In this document: positions 43,439 through 52,139 of the stretch, piece after piece
Layout of the letters: each line of letters opens with the position of its first letter
Numbering within the stretch: position 1 is the first letter of the stretch
NCBI GenBank assembly: GCA_964430565.1
Contig: CAYSFD010000024.1
Span: forward strand, 1-64,000
DNA: 64,000 bases
Origin: VBDM01 sp964430565
GTDB taxonomy: Bacteria > Pseudomonadota > Gammaproteobacteria > Burkholderiales > SG8-39
Reading direction: 5' to 3'
Made by a program: the position numbers and the translations under genes
The notes under the pieces: model-generated
The model's database searches: none
Seen by the model: only the letters and a program-made list of their open reading frames with translations
What the model was told of the DNA's origin: nothing

Positions 43439-43569
43439 GCGACTTTCCTTCTTTTTTCAGATTACGTGTTATTTTATGAGCTCAAGGCCGACAACATTAC
43501 AGCATGCCGAACTCGGTCTGCGGCCAACCCCGGCGCGCAACCGCGTGCATCCCTTGGAGGGAGTCGACC

Positions 43570-44178
43570 ATGAGCGTTTCACGCACCCTGCTTGCAGCAG
43601 CCATCCTCGCGGCCCACGCGCTTGCCGGTTTCGCCCAGCAACCGGCCGGCCGGGCAGTGGCCACCTTCGCAGGCGGTTGCTTTTGGTGCATGGAGCCGCC
43701 CTACGATGCTTTGCCGGGCGTGATCTCCACGACTTCGGGCTTCATGGGCGGAAGCAAGAGAAATCCTACGTATGAGGAGGTCACCTCCGGCGCTACCGGC
43801 CACGCCGAGGTCGTGCAAGTCGTCTACGACCCCAAGAAGGTGAGCTATGAGAGGCTGCTGGAGGTGTTCTGGAAGAACGTCGATCCCACCGTTCGCGATC
43901 GTCAGTTCTGCGACATCGGCAGCCAGTACCGCACCTCTATCTTCTATCATACTGAAGAGCAACAACGCCTTGCCGAGGCTTCCAAAGCGGCGCTCACGAA
44001 GACCAAGCCGTTCAAGGACAGCATCGTGACACCGGTCGCGCGAGTTGGAGAATTCTGGCCTGCCGAAGACTACCATCAGGACTTCTACATCAAGAACCCG
44101 GTGCGCTACAAGTTCTACCGCACCGGCTGCGGACGCGACGCCCGTTTGAAACAGCTCTGGGGCAGCCTACCCCACTAA
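43570..44178 (+). CDS. msrA: peptide methionine sulfoxide reductase MsrA, exported
   Basis: 202 residues. The same MsrA fold with GGCFWCMEPPYDALPG, FMGGSKRNPTYEEV and AEDYHQDFYIK, but preceded by a Sec signal peptide (cleaved near GFAQQ). It therefore repairs oxidised methionine in the periplasm, and needs a periplasmic reductant or its own resolving cysteines (Cys near TGCGRD in the C-terminal tail). The ATG at 43570 has GGAGGG upstream. No fused MsrB domain and no msrPQ are nearby. Confidence 0.95.
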   Translation: MSVSRTLLAAAILAAHALAGFAQQPAGRAVATFAGGCFWCMEPPYDALPGVISTTSGFMGGSKRNPTYEEVTSGATGHAEVVQVVYDPKKVSYERLLEVFWKNVDPTVRDRQFCDIGSQYRTSIFYHTEEQQRLAEASKAALTKTKPFKDSIVTPVARVGEFWPAEDYHQDFYIKNPVRYKFYRTGCGRDARLKQLWGSLPH

Positions 44179-44220
44179 GGCCTGCGCCGGAACCAAGGAC
44201 GGGGGCGCCGCACCCGCCCC

Positions 44221-45450
44221 TCAGGCCAGGGTGACGCGCGCGAACTTGCGCTTTCCGACCTGAAGCACGACCGTCTCCCCCCGCTTCACGGAAAGTGCCT
44301 TGTTGGTAACCTTTTCCCCGTTCATGCGCACACCACCCTGCTCAATCATGCGCAGGGCCTCGGACGCGCTCGAGACCAACTGAGACTCCTTGAGCACCTT
44401 TGGGATCGCCATTTCTTGCTGGGTCCGCGAGGCCGACGTTCGGCCGTCGCCAGTCACTTTGACCGTGATTTCCGGGATGTTCTCGGGCAACGCGTTGTGC
44501 TTGAAGCGCGCCTCGAAATCAGCTTGGGCGCGCTCCGCGGCTTGCGCGCTGTGAAAGCGCGTGACGATCTCGCGTGCGAAAAGTACCTTGATGTCGCGCG
44601 GGTTACGGCCCTCGGCCACGTCCGTCTTCCATTTTAGGATGGTTTCCAGAGACTCAGAAGATAGCAGCTCGGCGTAGCGCCACATCCGTTCGTCGGACAC
44701 CGACATCAGCTTACCGAAGATCGTCCCCGGAGGCTCGCTGATTCCCACATAGTTGTCGAGCGATTTCGACATCTTTTCGACGCCGTTAATGCCTTCGAGA
44801 AGCGGCATGGTAAGGATGCACTGCTGCGGCTGGCCGTAATGCTTCTGCAACTCGCGCCCCACCAGCAGGTTGAACTTCTGGTCGGTCCCTCCCAGCTCGA
44901 CGTCGCTTTTCATAGCAACCGAGTCGTAGCCCTGCATCAGAGGATAGAGGAATTCGTGAATCGCGATCGGCTGGCGGGCTGCGTAGCGCTTGCCAAAATC
45001 GTCGCGCTCGAGCATTCGAGCGACCGTCCACGTAGCCGCGAGCCGAATCAAGCCCGCCGCGCCCAATTCGTCCGACCACCTGGAGTTGAACAGGATCTCG
45101 GTGCGGTTGGCGTCGAGAATCTTGAATACCTGATCCTGGTAGGTCTTCGCGTTCTGCAGGATCTGCTCGCGGGAGAGCGGTGGCCGCGTCGCGTTCTTTC
45201 CGCTCGGGTCGCCGATCATTCCGGTGAAATCTCCGATCAGAAACTGGATGTGATGTCCCAGATCCTGGAACTGCCGCAGCTTGCTGATCACGACCGTGTG
45301 CCCAAGGTGCAGGTCGGGCGCCGTGGGGTCCATGCCGAGCTTCACGCGCAGGGGCCGTCCGGTCTTGATTTTGTCGCGTAGCTCCGCCTCGACGATCAGT
45401 TCATCGCAGCCGCGCTTGATGACTTTGAGTTGCCGGTCGATTTCGTCCAT
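44221..45450 (-). CDS. tyrS: tyrosyl-tRNA synthetase
   Basis: 409 residues, class I aminoacyl-tRNA synthetase. The signature HLGHT stands near residue 48 (HIGH-like) and KMSKS near 230 (KMSKSLDNY); tyrosine-site blocks include KLGMDPTAPD and the central DVELGGTDQKFNL. A C-terminal S4-like domain ends ...VLQVGKRKFARVTLA. The length and the single C-terminal S4 domain match the betaproteobacterial TyrS. It is divergent from the M23 peptidase gene with only about 65 bases between starts. Confidence 0.97.
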   Translation of the reverse strand: MDEIDRQLKVIKRGCDELIVEAELRDKIKTGRPLRVKLGMDPTAPDLHLGHTVVISKLRQFQDLGHHIQFLIGDFTGMIGDPSGKNATRPPLSREQILQNAKTYQDQVFKILDANRTEILFNSRWSDELGAAGLIRLAATWTVARMLERDDFGKRYAARQPIAIHEFLYPLMQGYDSVAMKSDVELGGTDQKFNLLVGRELQKHYGQPQQCILTMPLLEGINGVEKMSKSLDNYVGISEPPGTIFGKLMSVSDERMWRYAELLSSESLETILKWKTDVAEGRNPRDIKVLFAREIVTRFHSAQAAERAQADFEARFKHNALPENIPEITVKVTGDGRTSASRTQQEMAIPKVLKESQLVSSASEALRMIEQGGVRMNGEKVTNKALSVKRGETVVLQVGKRKFARVTLA

Positions 45451-45516
45451 GGAAGTGCAGGTAGCTGATCGAGCGGTTATTTGTTAGACTTTTTCGCGTC
45501 GATCCGTAACGGAAAC

Positions 45517-46815
45517 ATGCAAAACGACAAGGGAGGAATTGTAGCGCGCTCCGGAGCAAGGCGCCTCCGATGGCTGGGGGTCGCCCTCGCCGTGCCCCTG
45601 TTCGGCGTCGTGGCGGCCTTTGGAACGGTTCGGGACGCCCAGGAGCCCGTTCCCGTCCGCGATATTCTCGAGATTCTTGCGCTGACCGCAACTCCGGTCG
45701 GCGACTTGGGAACGATCATCTACTTCCGGGAGGAACGGATCCAGAGCGGCGACACGCTCGCGACGTTGCTTGAGCGGCTCGGCGCCGATGGCAGCGAAGC
45801 GGCACAGTTCTCGCGCTCATCGCAGGCCGTGCGGTCGTTCCGCCTTCTGCGGCCTGGCATAACGGTCTGGGCGAAAGTCGACGACGATGGCACGCTGCGG
45901 TCGCTTGCCTTTCTCACAGGCCGCGACACGATTCTCTCGATCGACCGACTTGACCGGGGCTTTGTCACGTTTGAAGAGCAGGCTGAGGCCGTGCGCGGAG
46001 TAGAAATGAGATCGGGTGAGATTAAGAGTTCGCTTTTCGCCGCGACCGATGCAGCGGGGATTCCGGACAATGTCGCGACCCAGCTCGCCGACATCTTCGC
46101 TGGCGAAATCGATTTTCACCGCGATCTGCGCCACGGGGACCGCTTTGCGGTCGTGTTCGAAGCCCTCTATCACGGCGGACGGTTGGTCCGATCGGGACGG
46201 GTGCTCGCGGCCGAATTCTCTAGGCAGAAAAAAGTCTATCGCGCGGTATGGTTCCAGGATCCCTGGGGAACCGGCGGCTATTACACTCCCGAAGGCGCGA
46301 ACCTGCGCAAGGCGTTTCTGCGTTCGCCACTCGAGTTCTCGCGCATCACTTCCGGGTTCGGAATGCGCCGCCATCCGGTCTTTCAGCAGTGGCGTTCCCA
46401 TCAAGGGGTCGATTACGGAGCACCGCTCGGCACGCGGGTCAGGGCAACCGGCGACGGTGTCGCGGCGTTCGCGGGACGGCGGAACGGCTATGGGAATCTT
46501 ATCGTGCTCAAGCACCACGGCGGATACAGCACGTATTACGCACACCTGAGGAGCTTCGCGCGGGGCTTGAAGGCGGGCATGCGCGTCGCCCAGGGGGAAG
46601 TCATCGGATACGTCGGGCAAACGGGATGGGTCACGGGGTCCCACCTTCACTACGAATTCCACGTCCACAACCAGAATCGCAATCCGCTGACCATTGCGTT
46701 TCCGGCCGCGCAGCCAATTCCCAGCACCGAGCTGCCGGGGTTCAGGCGGGTTGCCGAACCGCTCGCCGCGCGTCTGGATTTTCTGAAAAACAGCGACCTC
46801 ACCCTCTTCGAGTGA
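45517..46815 (+). CDS. M23-family peptidoglycan endopeptidase with OapA/LysM-like N-terminal part
   Basis: 432 residues. An N-terminal membrane anchor (LGVALAVPLFGVVAAF) is followed by an OapA-like/LysM-like region (EERIQSGDTLATLLERLGAD) and a C-terminal LytM-type zinc peptidase: SGFGMRRHPV, HQGVDYGAP (first His and Asp ligands) and SHLHYEFHV (HxH). It cleaves peptide cross-links during wall growth, like MepM in E. coli. The ATG at 45517 is preferred over a TTG at 45481. anmK overlaps its stop (GTGA), so wall cleavage and muropeptide recycling are encoded together. Confidence 0.93.
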   Translation: MQNDKGGIVARSGARRLRWLGVALAVPLFGVVAAFGTVRDAQEPVPVRDILEILALTATPVGDLGTIIYFREERIQSGDTLATLLERLGADGSEAAQFSRSSQAVRSFRLLRPGITVWAKVDDDGTLRSLAFLTGRDTILSIDRLDRGFVTFEEQAEAVRGVEMRSGEIKSSLFAATDAAGIPDNVATQLADIFAGEIDFHRDLRHGDRFAVVFEALYHGGRLVRSGRVLAAEFSRQKKVYRAVWFQDPWGTGGYYTPEGANLRKAFLRSPLEFSRITSGFGMRRHPVFQQWRSHQGVDYGAPLGTRVRATGDGVAAFAGRRNGYGNLIVLKHHGGYSTYYAHLRSFARGLKAGMRVAQGEVIGYVGQTGWVTGSHLHYEFHVHNQNRNPLTIAFPAAQPIPSTELPGFRRVAEPLAARLDFLKNSDLTLFE

Positions 46816-47924
46816 GCGGTTCCGCGAACCCCGCGTCATACGAGATCTACATCGGCTTGATGTCGGGGACGAGTCTCGACGGCGTCGACGCCGCGCTCCT
46901 CGATCTGAGCGGCCCGCCTGCTCTGCTGGGAGCGCAGTTTCTGCCCTATCCGAGGAGCCTGAAGACTGCGCTGCTCGCCCTGCACGAGCCGCGCAAGGGC
47001 GAGCTCGATCGCGCAGCGCTCATCGGGATCGAACTCTCCAAGCTCTACGCAACAGCGGTCGATCGGCTGCTGAAGAAGCTGCGTGTTTCAGCGCAGAGCG
47101 TTCGCGCGATCGGCTGCCACGGTCAGACGGTGAGGCACCTACCCGAGTCCGGATACTCGCTGCAACTCGGCAACCCTGCATGGCTTGCCGAGCGCACCGG
47201 CATCACGGTGGTGGCTGACTTCCGCAGCCGAGACATCGCCGCCGGGGGGCAGGGTGCGCCGCTAGTTCCTGCGTTTCACGCGGCCTGCTTCCGGGACTTG
47301 CACCGCCATCGTGTCATCGCCAATCTCGGCGGGATAGCTAATCTCACCAACCTCCCTCGGACCGGACTCGTAACCGGTTTTGATACGGGACCCGGCAATG
47401 TCCTGCTTGACGCGTGGGCGCGCGAGCGATTCGGACGAGACTTCGACCGGGGTGGCAAGCTCGCCGCGCGGGGAAAACCGGTTGCAAGCTTGCTGAAGGC
47501 GCTGCTCGCCGACCCCTACTTCCGGCGCGCACCCCCCAAGAGCACCGGCCGGGACCGGTTCAATCTCCGTTGGCTGCGTCGATTTGGCGCCGGGCGGCAT
47601 GACCCCGAGGACGTACAGGCGACCTTGGCCGAGCTTACCGCGCGCAGCATCGGAAATGCGGTTACGAGATTTTGTCCCGGCGCAGAGGAGGTGTATTTGT
47701 GCGGCGGCGGAGCGCGTAACGCTGACCTCGTGAGTCGCATCGCCTGCGCGCTAGGCGGGATCGCCATCGGCTCGACCGACCAACTCGGAATCCATCCGGA
47801 CTGGGTGGAAGCGGCCGCTTTCTCCTGGCTCGCGCAACGCGCGCTGAAACGCGAGACGGGAAGCATTGCCGAGGTCACTGGAGCGGACTCAGCGCGCGTC
47901 TTGGGCGCAATTTACGCTGCCTGA
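46812..47924 (+). CDS. anmK: anhydro-N-acetylmuramic acid kinase
   Basis: 370 residues from a GTG that overlaps the peptidase stop codon by GTGA. It phosphorylates and opens 1,6-anhydro-MurNAc during peptidoglycan recycling. Landmarks: IGLMSGTSLDGVDAAL at the N terminus (phosphate-binding), GCHGQTVRH, GGIANLT, FDTGPGNVLLDAW, and YLCGGGARN near the C terminus. The normal AnmK length is about 370. Confidence 0.97.
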   Translation: MSGSANPASYEIYIGLMSGTSLDGVDAALLDLSGPPALLGAQFLPYPRSLKTALLALHEPRKGELDRAALIGIELSKLYATAVDRLLKKLRVSAQSVRAIGCHGQTVRHLPESGYSLQLGNPAWLAERTGITVVADFRSRDIAAGGQGAPLVPAFHAACFRDLHRHRVIANLGGIANLTNLPRTGLVTGFDTGPGNVLLDAWARERFGRDFDRGGKLAARGKPVASLLKALLADPYFRRAPPKSTGRDRFNLRWLRRFGAGRHDPEDVQATLAELTARSIGNAVTRFCPGAEEVYLCGGGARNADLVSRIACALGGIAIGSTDQLGIHPDWVEAAAFSWLAQRALKRETGSIAEVTGADSARVLGAIYAA

Positions 47925-47942
47925 ACCATGCCCGCCAAGCGC

Positions 47943-47970
47943 AAATAAGAACGGGGCCCTTTAGGCCCCG
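47943..47970 (-). terminator. intrinsic terminator after erpA
   Basis: Stem CGGGGCC / GGCCCCG with a five-base loop, and on the minus strand a following TTCTTATTT tract. It is 49 bases beyond the erpA stop. On the plus strand no U-tract follows, so it serves erpA rather than anmK. Confidence 0.8.
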
Positions 47971-48019
47971 CTTCGTGCTCAAAGATCAGGAGGCACATCT
48001 CCCTCCTGAAACACGGACT

Positions 48020-48385
48020 CTAAGCTGAAAATGACGAGCCGCACCCGCACGTGCTGGTCGCATTCGGATTCTTGATTACGAACTGGGCGCCCTCGAGGCC
48101 TTCGCTATAGTCGATTTCGGCGCCGGCGAGGTATTGGTAGCTCATCGGGTCGATGAGCAGCATGACCCCGTTCTTTTCCATCACGGTATCTTCGTCGTTC
48201 TTCACTTCGTCAAAGGTGAAGCCGTACTGAAATCCGGAACAACCTCCGCCGCTGACGAAAACGCGCAGCTTCAATTCGGCATTGCCCTCCTCGTCGATCA
48301 ACTGCTTTACCTTGTTCGCGGCGTTGTCGGTGAAAACGAGCGGCGCGGGCATTTCTGCGACTGCCATTTCTGCGACTGCGTTCAT
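48020..48385 (-). CDS. erpA: iron-sulfur cluster insertion protein ErpA
   Basis: 121 residues, A-type Fe-S carrier. The three cluster cysteines are present: GGGCSGFQYGF in the middle and CGCGSSF at the C terminus. In E. coli ErpA delivers [4Fe-4S] clusters to isoprenoid-synthesis and respiratory enzymes. The N terminus has an exact 15-base tandem duplication encoding AVAEM-AVAEM. AGGAG lies upstream of the ATG. Confidence 0.96.
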   Translation of the reverse strand: MNAVAEMAVAEMPAPLVFTDNAANKVKQLIDEEGNAELKLRVFVSGGGCSGFQYGFTFDEVKNDEDTVMEKNGVMLLIDPMSYQYLAGAEIDYSEGLEGAQFVIKNPNATSTCGCGSSFSA

Positions 48386-48440
48386 GTCTTAACTCCTGTT
48401 ACAAACCACTGTTGAGACGGGGCATGACGCGCAAAGCTCC

Positions 48441-48851
48441 TCACACCGCCGGTTTGCTCGCCGCGAGCTTAAGCTCCACGGGCTTGGCCTCGCCCGAGCG
48501 GTGCACCAGATGCCCCTCGACGATGGCCCCAAGATGCATCTCCAATGTATTGTAGTGCACGTCTCCTTTGACCCGGCAGCGCGACTGGAGTTCGAGGAAT
48601 TCGGCGACGTAAACCGGCCCTGAGATTTCGCCGTTCACGACCAGGTGCGACACGCTGATTTCCCCCTCGATCCGCGCCTTTTCGCTCAGCACCAAGGTGG
48701 AGGGCTGGTCGGAAGCCGCGGTCACGTTGCCGACGACCTCGCCGTCGACTCGAAGGCCCCCGGAGAAATTGACGTTTCCCTCGATCTTCGTGCCGGCGCC
48801 AATCAGGCTGTCGATGCGATTCTGCGGCTTGCTCGGCTGCTTGCGAAACAT
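48441..48851 (-). CDS. bactofilin family cytoskeletal protein
   Basis: 136 residues with the bactofilin beta-helix: IDSLIGAGTKIEGNVNFSGGLRVDGEVVGNV followed by VLSEKARIEGEI, VNGEISGPVY and VKGDVHYNTLEMHLGA. Bactofilins polymerise without nucleotide and organise envelope or wall enzymes. The gene sits 15 bases downstream of the DUF6776-like gene and upstream of erpA; in this bacterial group bactofilin genes often sit beside M23 peptidases, and one lies about 1.5 kb away here. Confidence 0.93.
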   Translation of the reverse strand: MFRKQPSKPQNRIDSLIGAGTKIEGNVNFSGGLRVDGEVVGNVTAASDQPSTLVLSEKARIEGEISVSHLVVNGEISGPVYVAEFLELQSRCRVKGDVHYNTLEMHLGAIVEGHLVHRSGEAKPVELKLAASKPAV

Positions 48852-48866
48852 GGTGTTTTCCGCCTG

Positions 48867-49619
48867 CTAAGAAAGGTTGACGTTCTGGCTCGCGCGGGCC
48901 TCGTTGGATCCATTCTCCAGAATGCGAGCCTGTATCGTCCGCACCTTCGCTCTCGCCGGAACGCGAAATGCTCCCTCAACCCGCCGAAAGTACTTGAAGT
49001 TGAGCTTGAAAGCGACGTTGCCCGTATCAGCCACATCCGGAATCACAATTGTAACATCCCTACCCTCCTGCTGCATTTCCACCACGAGCTGCAACGACCC
49101 GTGAAATTCGCGGTCGAGCCTTCCCCCCTGAAGGACGAGAAGCCGGTAACGGTATTCGCCGGGAAGCACGTCGCGCTCGACTTTGAAGCGGTGGATGCTG
49201 ACCTTGTCGCCGCGACGCTCGCTTGGTACGAGATTTTCGAAAAAGCCGAGTTCTTCCCTGAGCCGGTTGTTTTCGTCCTCGAGCGCCTTGACCTGGGTGG
49301 CAAGCTGCGCTTGCGCCGACTGTTCGATCTTCAGGCGTGACTCGCTGGCGTTGGAAATCGAGCGCAACAGCGCCGCTTCGCCCTCGAGCTGCGCCATGGA
49401 TTCGCGAAGCCTCGCGAACTCGTTCTGCAGTTCGCCGCGGTCAAAGCCGGCGAACCGGCGTCCGGTGTCGTACATCCATGCCGCCATGGCGAGCAAGAGC
49501 GACAGGAACACGAGCATTCCGAGCCAGCGCCAGTACCAGGCGACGTGCGTCTGGACCATCATCTTCGGCGCCGAGATTCCGAAGCGCCGTCGAAGTCTCT
49601 TCAACAAAGTAGGCATCAT
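48867..49619 (-). CDS. DUF6776-type membrane-anchored coiled-coil protein
   Basis: 250 residues: one transmembrane helix near residues 31-50 (WLGMLVFLSLLLAMAAWMY), then a coiled coil (about 60-130; ELQNEFARLRESMAQLEGEAALLRS), then a beta-rich C-terminal domain (YRYRLLVLQGGRLDREFHGSLQLVVEM and VAFKLNFKYFRRVEGAFRVP). It matches a betaproteobacterial family of unknown function that lies next to bactofilin genes; I recall it as DUF6776. Possibly a periplasmic partner for the bactofilin filament, which is inference. The next gene, argC, is 15 bases upstream. Confidence 0.8.
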   Translation of the reverse strand: MMPTLLKRLRRRFGISAPKMMVQTHVAWYWRWLGMLVFLSLLLAMAAWMYDTGRRFAGFDRGELQNEFARLRESMAQLEGEAALLRSISNASESRLKIEQSAQAQLATQVKALEDENNRLREELGFFENLVPSERRGDKVSIHRFKVERDVLPGEYRYRLLVLQGGRLDREFHGSLQLVVEMQQEGRDVTIVIPDVADTGNVAFKLNFKYFRRVEGAFRVPARAKVRTIQARILENGSNEARASQNVNLS

Positions 49620-49634
49620 TCTCCGCCTGCCGCC

Positions 49635-50663
49635 CTAGGGTACGATAGCCAGATGCGAAAGGCCCGAACTTTCCTCGAAGCCGTACATGATATTCATATT
49701 CTGTACCGCTTGTCCCGAAGCGCCTTTCACCAGGTTGTCGATCACCGAGATCACGACCAGCATGTCACCCCCATGGGGCCGGTGGACCGCAATGCGGCAC
49801 ACATTGGCGGCGCGCACCGAGCGCGTATCGGGCTCGCTGCCCGCGGGAAGGACATCGACGAAGGGCTCGCCGCGATAGCGCTCCTCAAATAGCCGCTGGA
49901 AGTCGATGTCCTTCGTGATGCGCGCATACAGGGTTGCATATATGCCCCGAATCATAGGCGTCAGGTGCGGCACAAACGTCAGGCCAATGCTCCTTCCGGC
50001 AGCGGCTTCCAGCTCCTGCAGAATTTCGGGAAAGTGCCGATGCCCGGCAACCCCGTACGCCTTGAAATTATCCGACGCCTCGGAGAACAGCAGATGCTCT
50101 TCGGTCTTCCTGCCGGCGCCGCTCACCCCGGACTTGGCGTCAGCGATCAAATGATCCAGGTCGACGGCCCCGGCTTCGACAAGAGGGAGCAAGCCGAGCT
50201 GAACCGCGGTCGGATAACATCCGGGATTCGCCACCAGGCGCGCGCCCTTGATTTTCGCGCGATGCACTTCCGGAAGCCCATACACTGCCTCCGCGAGGAG
50301 CTCGCGCGCGGCGTGCTTGACCTTGTACCACTTTTCCCACTCAGTCACCGCTCGAATTCGGAAGTCCGCCGACAGATCCACCACGCGCACGCCGGCCTCG
50401 ACGAGCGAGCGCGCCTCGCTCATTGCGACAGTATTCGGCGTCGCGAAAAAAACGACGTTGCAGCGGCCGAGGTCTCCCCTGCCTGGGTCCGAGAACTCCA
50501 GCGACACCGCTCCGCGCAGACTCGGAAAAAGCTTCGCTACCGGCACGCCGGCTTCCTTGCGCGATGTGATCACAGCCAGCTCGGCTTGCGGGTGCTGCGC
50601 GAGTATGCGCAGCAGCTCGATCCCGGTGTAGCCGGTTCCGCCGACAATGCCAACCTTGATCAT
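49635..50663 (-). CDS. argC: N-acetyl-gamma-glutamyl-phosphate reductase
   Basis: 342 residues: NADPH-dependent reduction of N-acetylglutamyl phosphate in arginine synthesis. Dinucleotide-binding loop VGIVGGTGYTGIELLR at the N terminus, active-site NPGCYPTA (Cys near 146), and GVSGAGRKT just after. The start at 50663 is taken because it gives the standard ArgC N terminus MIKVGIVGG and has GAGGAAAG upstream; the longer frame runs into the terminator region. Confidence 0.97.
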   Translation of the reverse strand: MIKVGIVGGTGYTGIELLRILAQHPQAELAVITSRKEAGVPVAKLFPSLRGAVSLEFSDPGRGDLGRCNVVFFATPNTVAMSEARSLVEAGVRVVDLSADFRIRAVTEWEKWYKVKHAARELLAEAVYGLPEVHRAKIKGARLVANPGCYPTAVQLGLLPLVEAGAVDLDHLIADAKSGVSGAGRKTEEHLLFSEASDNFKAYGVAGHRHFPEILQELEAAAGRSIGLTFVPHLTPMIRGIYATLYARITKDIDFQRLFEERYRGEPFVDVLPAGSEPDTRSVRAANVCRIAVHRPHGGDMLVVISVIDNLVKGASGQAVQNMNIMYGFEESSGLSHLAIVP

Positions 50664-50748
50664 CACTTTCCTCTGGAACTGGTTTAACCGCGCGGTCCTA
50701 TCAGATCGCGCGATGCCGCAAGAGTCTGGCTTCGTGGAAGCCCGAACC

Positions 50749-50776
50749 GAAAACAAAAAAGCCGCCCGAGGGCGGC
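50749..50776 (-). terminator. intrinsic terminator after rpsI
   Basis: Stem GCCGCCC / GGGCGGC with a 2-base loop, and on the minus strand a following TTTTTTGTTTT. It ends the rplM-rpsI transcript just before argC, which must therefore use its own promoter. Confidence 0.92.
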
Positions 50777-50799
50777 TGTGCTGCAGCAAACTCCTGACA

Positions 50800-51192
50800 T
50801 CAGCGTTTGGAGTATTGCTTGCGCTTCCGCGCTTTATGCAAGCCGACCTTCTTTCTCTCGACCTCGCGCGCGTCGCGAGTTACGAGCCCCGCCTTGCGCA
50901 GAAGCGGCTTGAGAGCCGGATCGTACTCGATCAGGGCGCGCGTGAGCCCGTGGCGCACCGCGCCCGCCTGCCCAAATTCGCCTCCCCCGGTTACGTTCAC
51001 CATGACGTCAAATTGCGTCAGCTTGTCTGTCAGCACCAGAGGCTGACGCGCAACCATCTGCCCCGTCTCACGCGCAAAATACTGGTTCGCCGGACGGTCG
51101 TTGACGATGAAATCGCCCTTGCCAGGTTTGATGAACACGCGTGCGACGGCGCTCTTGCGCCGGCCGGTCCCATAATAGTATTGCCCAATCAT
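50800..51192 (-). CDS. rpsI: 30S ribosomal protein S9
   Basis: 130 residues. The N-terminal block YYGTGRRKSAVARVFIKPG and the C-terminal tail ending ARKRKQYSKR, which reaches the P-site tRNA, are diagnostic. Its ATG overlaps the rplM stop (ATGA). Confidence 0.99.
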   Translation of the reverse strand: MIGQYYYGTGRRKSAVARVFIKPGKGDFIVNDRPANQYFARETGQMVARQPLVLTDKLTQFDVMVNVTGGGEFGQAGAVRHGLTRALIEYDPALKPLLRKAGLVTRDAREVERKKVGLHKARKRKQYSKR

Positions 51193-51623
51193 GCGTTGAT
51201 CTCCAGCGCTTTTGGCTGCTGCGCATCGTGCGGGTGCTCGCCGCCCGCGTACACTTTCAGCTTCCTTAACATGGCATAGCCCAGAGGCCCCTTGGGCAGC
51301 ATTCCCTTTACGGCGATTTCGAGCGCCCGCGTCGGGAACCGCGACTGCATCTTGTCGAATGTCGTCGAATAAACCCCGCCTGGGTAGGTGCTGTGGCGGT
51401 AATAGATCTTCGCCTCGCCCTTGTTTCCCGTCACGCGGAGTTTGCCTGCGTTGACGACAACGATATAGTCGCCTGTGTCCACGTGAGGCGTGAACTCCGG
51501 CTTGTGTTTGCCGCGCAGCCGGCGCGCGATCTCCGCGGCGAGCCGCCCGAGCACTCTGTTGCTGGCATCCACCAGATACCAGTCGCGTCTGACCTCATGC
51601 GGCTTGGCCGAAAAGGTGGGCAT
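51189..51623 (-). CDS. rplM: 50S ribosomal protein L13
   Basis: 144 residues. Signature blocks: RDWYLVDASNRVLGRLAAEIA and GDYIVVVNAGKLRVTGNK, and KGMLPKGPLGYAMLRKLKVYAG near the C terminus. It is first in the rplM-rpsI operon with a strong promoter upstream. Confidence 0.99.
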   Translation of the reverse strand: MPTFSAKPHEVRRDWYLVDASNRVLGRLAAEIARRLRGKHKPEFTPHVDTGDYIVVVNAGKLRVTGNKGEAKIYYRHSTYPGGVYSTTFDKMQSRFPTRALEIAVKGMLPKGPLGYAMLRKLKVYAGGEHPHDAQQPKALEINA

Positions 51624-51665
51624 GACCTTAGAATCCCTATATCCAAGATTTGACGAAAGCGCGTG

Positions 51666-51694
51666 ATTTTATTGAAGAAGTAGCCCAGTGTCAA
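51666..51694 (-). promoter_or_regulatory. strong sigma-70 promoter for rplM-rpsI
   Basis: On the minus strand, a perfect TTGACA -35 box is separated by 17 bases from TAAAAT (5 of 6 matches). It lies about 40-70 bases before the rplM start, as expected for a highly expressed ribosomal operon. Confidence 0.85.
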
Positions 51695-51707
51695 ACAGGA
51701 GGAAAGA

Positions 51708-52130
51708 ATGGACTGCACGGTGAGATGGATCGGGCCGAACGGCATGAGTTTCGTTGCGGAAACCGAAAGCGGCCACGCGTTCGTGATGGACGGCGCGCCC
51801 GAGGGCGGCGGCCGCAATCTGGGGCCCCGGCCGATGGAAACAGTGCTGGCGGGTACCGGCGGCTGCACCGCCTACGACGTGGTGCTGATCCTCAAGAGAA
51901 GCGGACAGAAGGTCTCGGGGTGCGAAGTCCGGCTCAGCTCGGAACGCGCGCAGACCGATCCCAAGGTGTTCACCAAAATTCACATGCATTTTGTCGTGCG
52001 CGGCAGGGATTTGAAGCCCTCGACGGTCGAGAGCGCCATCAAGCTCTCGCACAACAAGTACTGCTCGGCCTCGATCATGCTCGGCAAGACCGCGACCCTC
52101 ACGCACGATTACGAGATCGTCGCCGACTAA
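51708..52130 (+). CDS. OsmC/YhfA-like protein
   Basis: 140 residues. The OsmC fold is seen as GPRPMETVLAGTGGCTAYDVVLILKRSG, with Cys55 in the GGCTA position, and KYCSASIML, the second peroxidatic Cys. Some members reduce organic hydroperoxides; the YhfA branch, which this resembles in length and motif, is poorly characterised. AGGAGG lies eight bases before the ATG. The upstream region is shared with the divergent rplM promoter. Confidence 0.92.
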   Translation: MDCTVRWIGPNGMSFVAETESGHAFVMDGAPEGGGRNLGPRPMETVLAGTGGCTAYDVVLILKRSGQKVSGCEVRLSSERAQTDPKVFTKIHMHFVVRGRDLKPSTVESAIKLSHNKYCSASIMLGKTATLTHDYEIVAD

Positions 52131-52139
52131 GGCAGTTCT

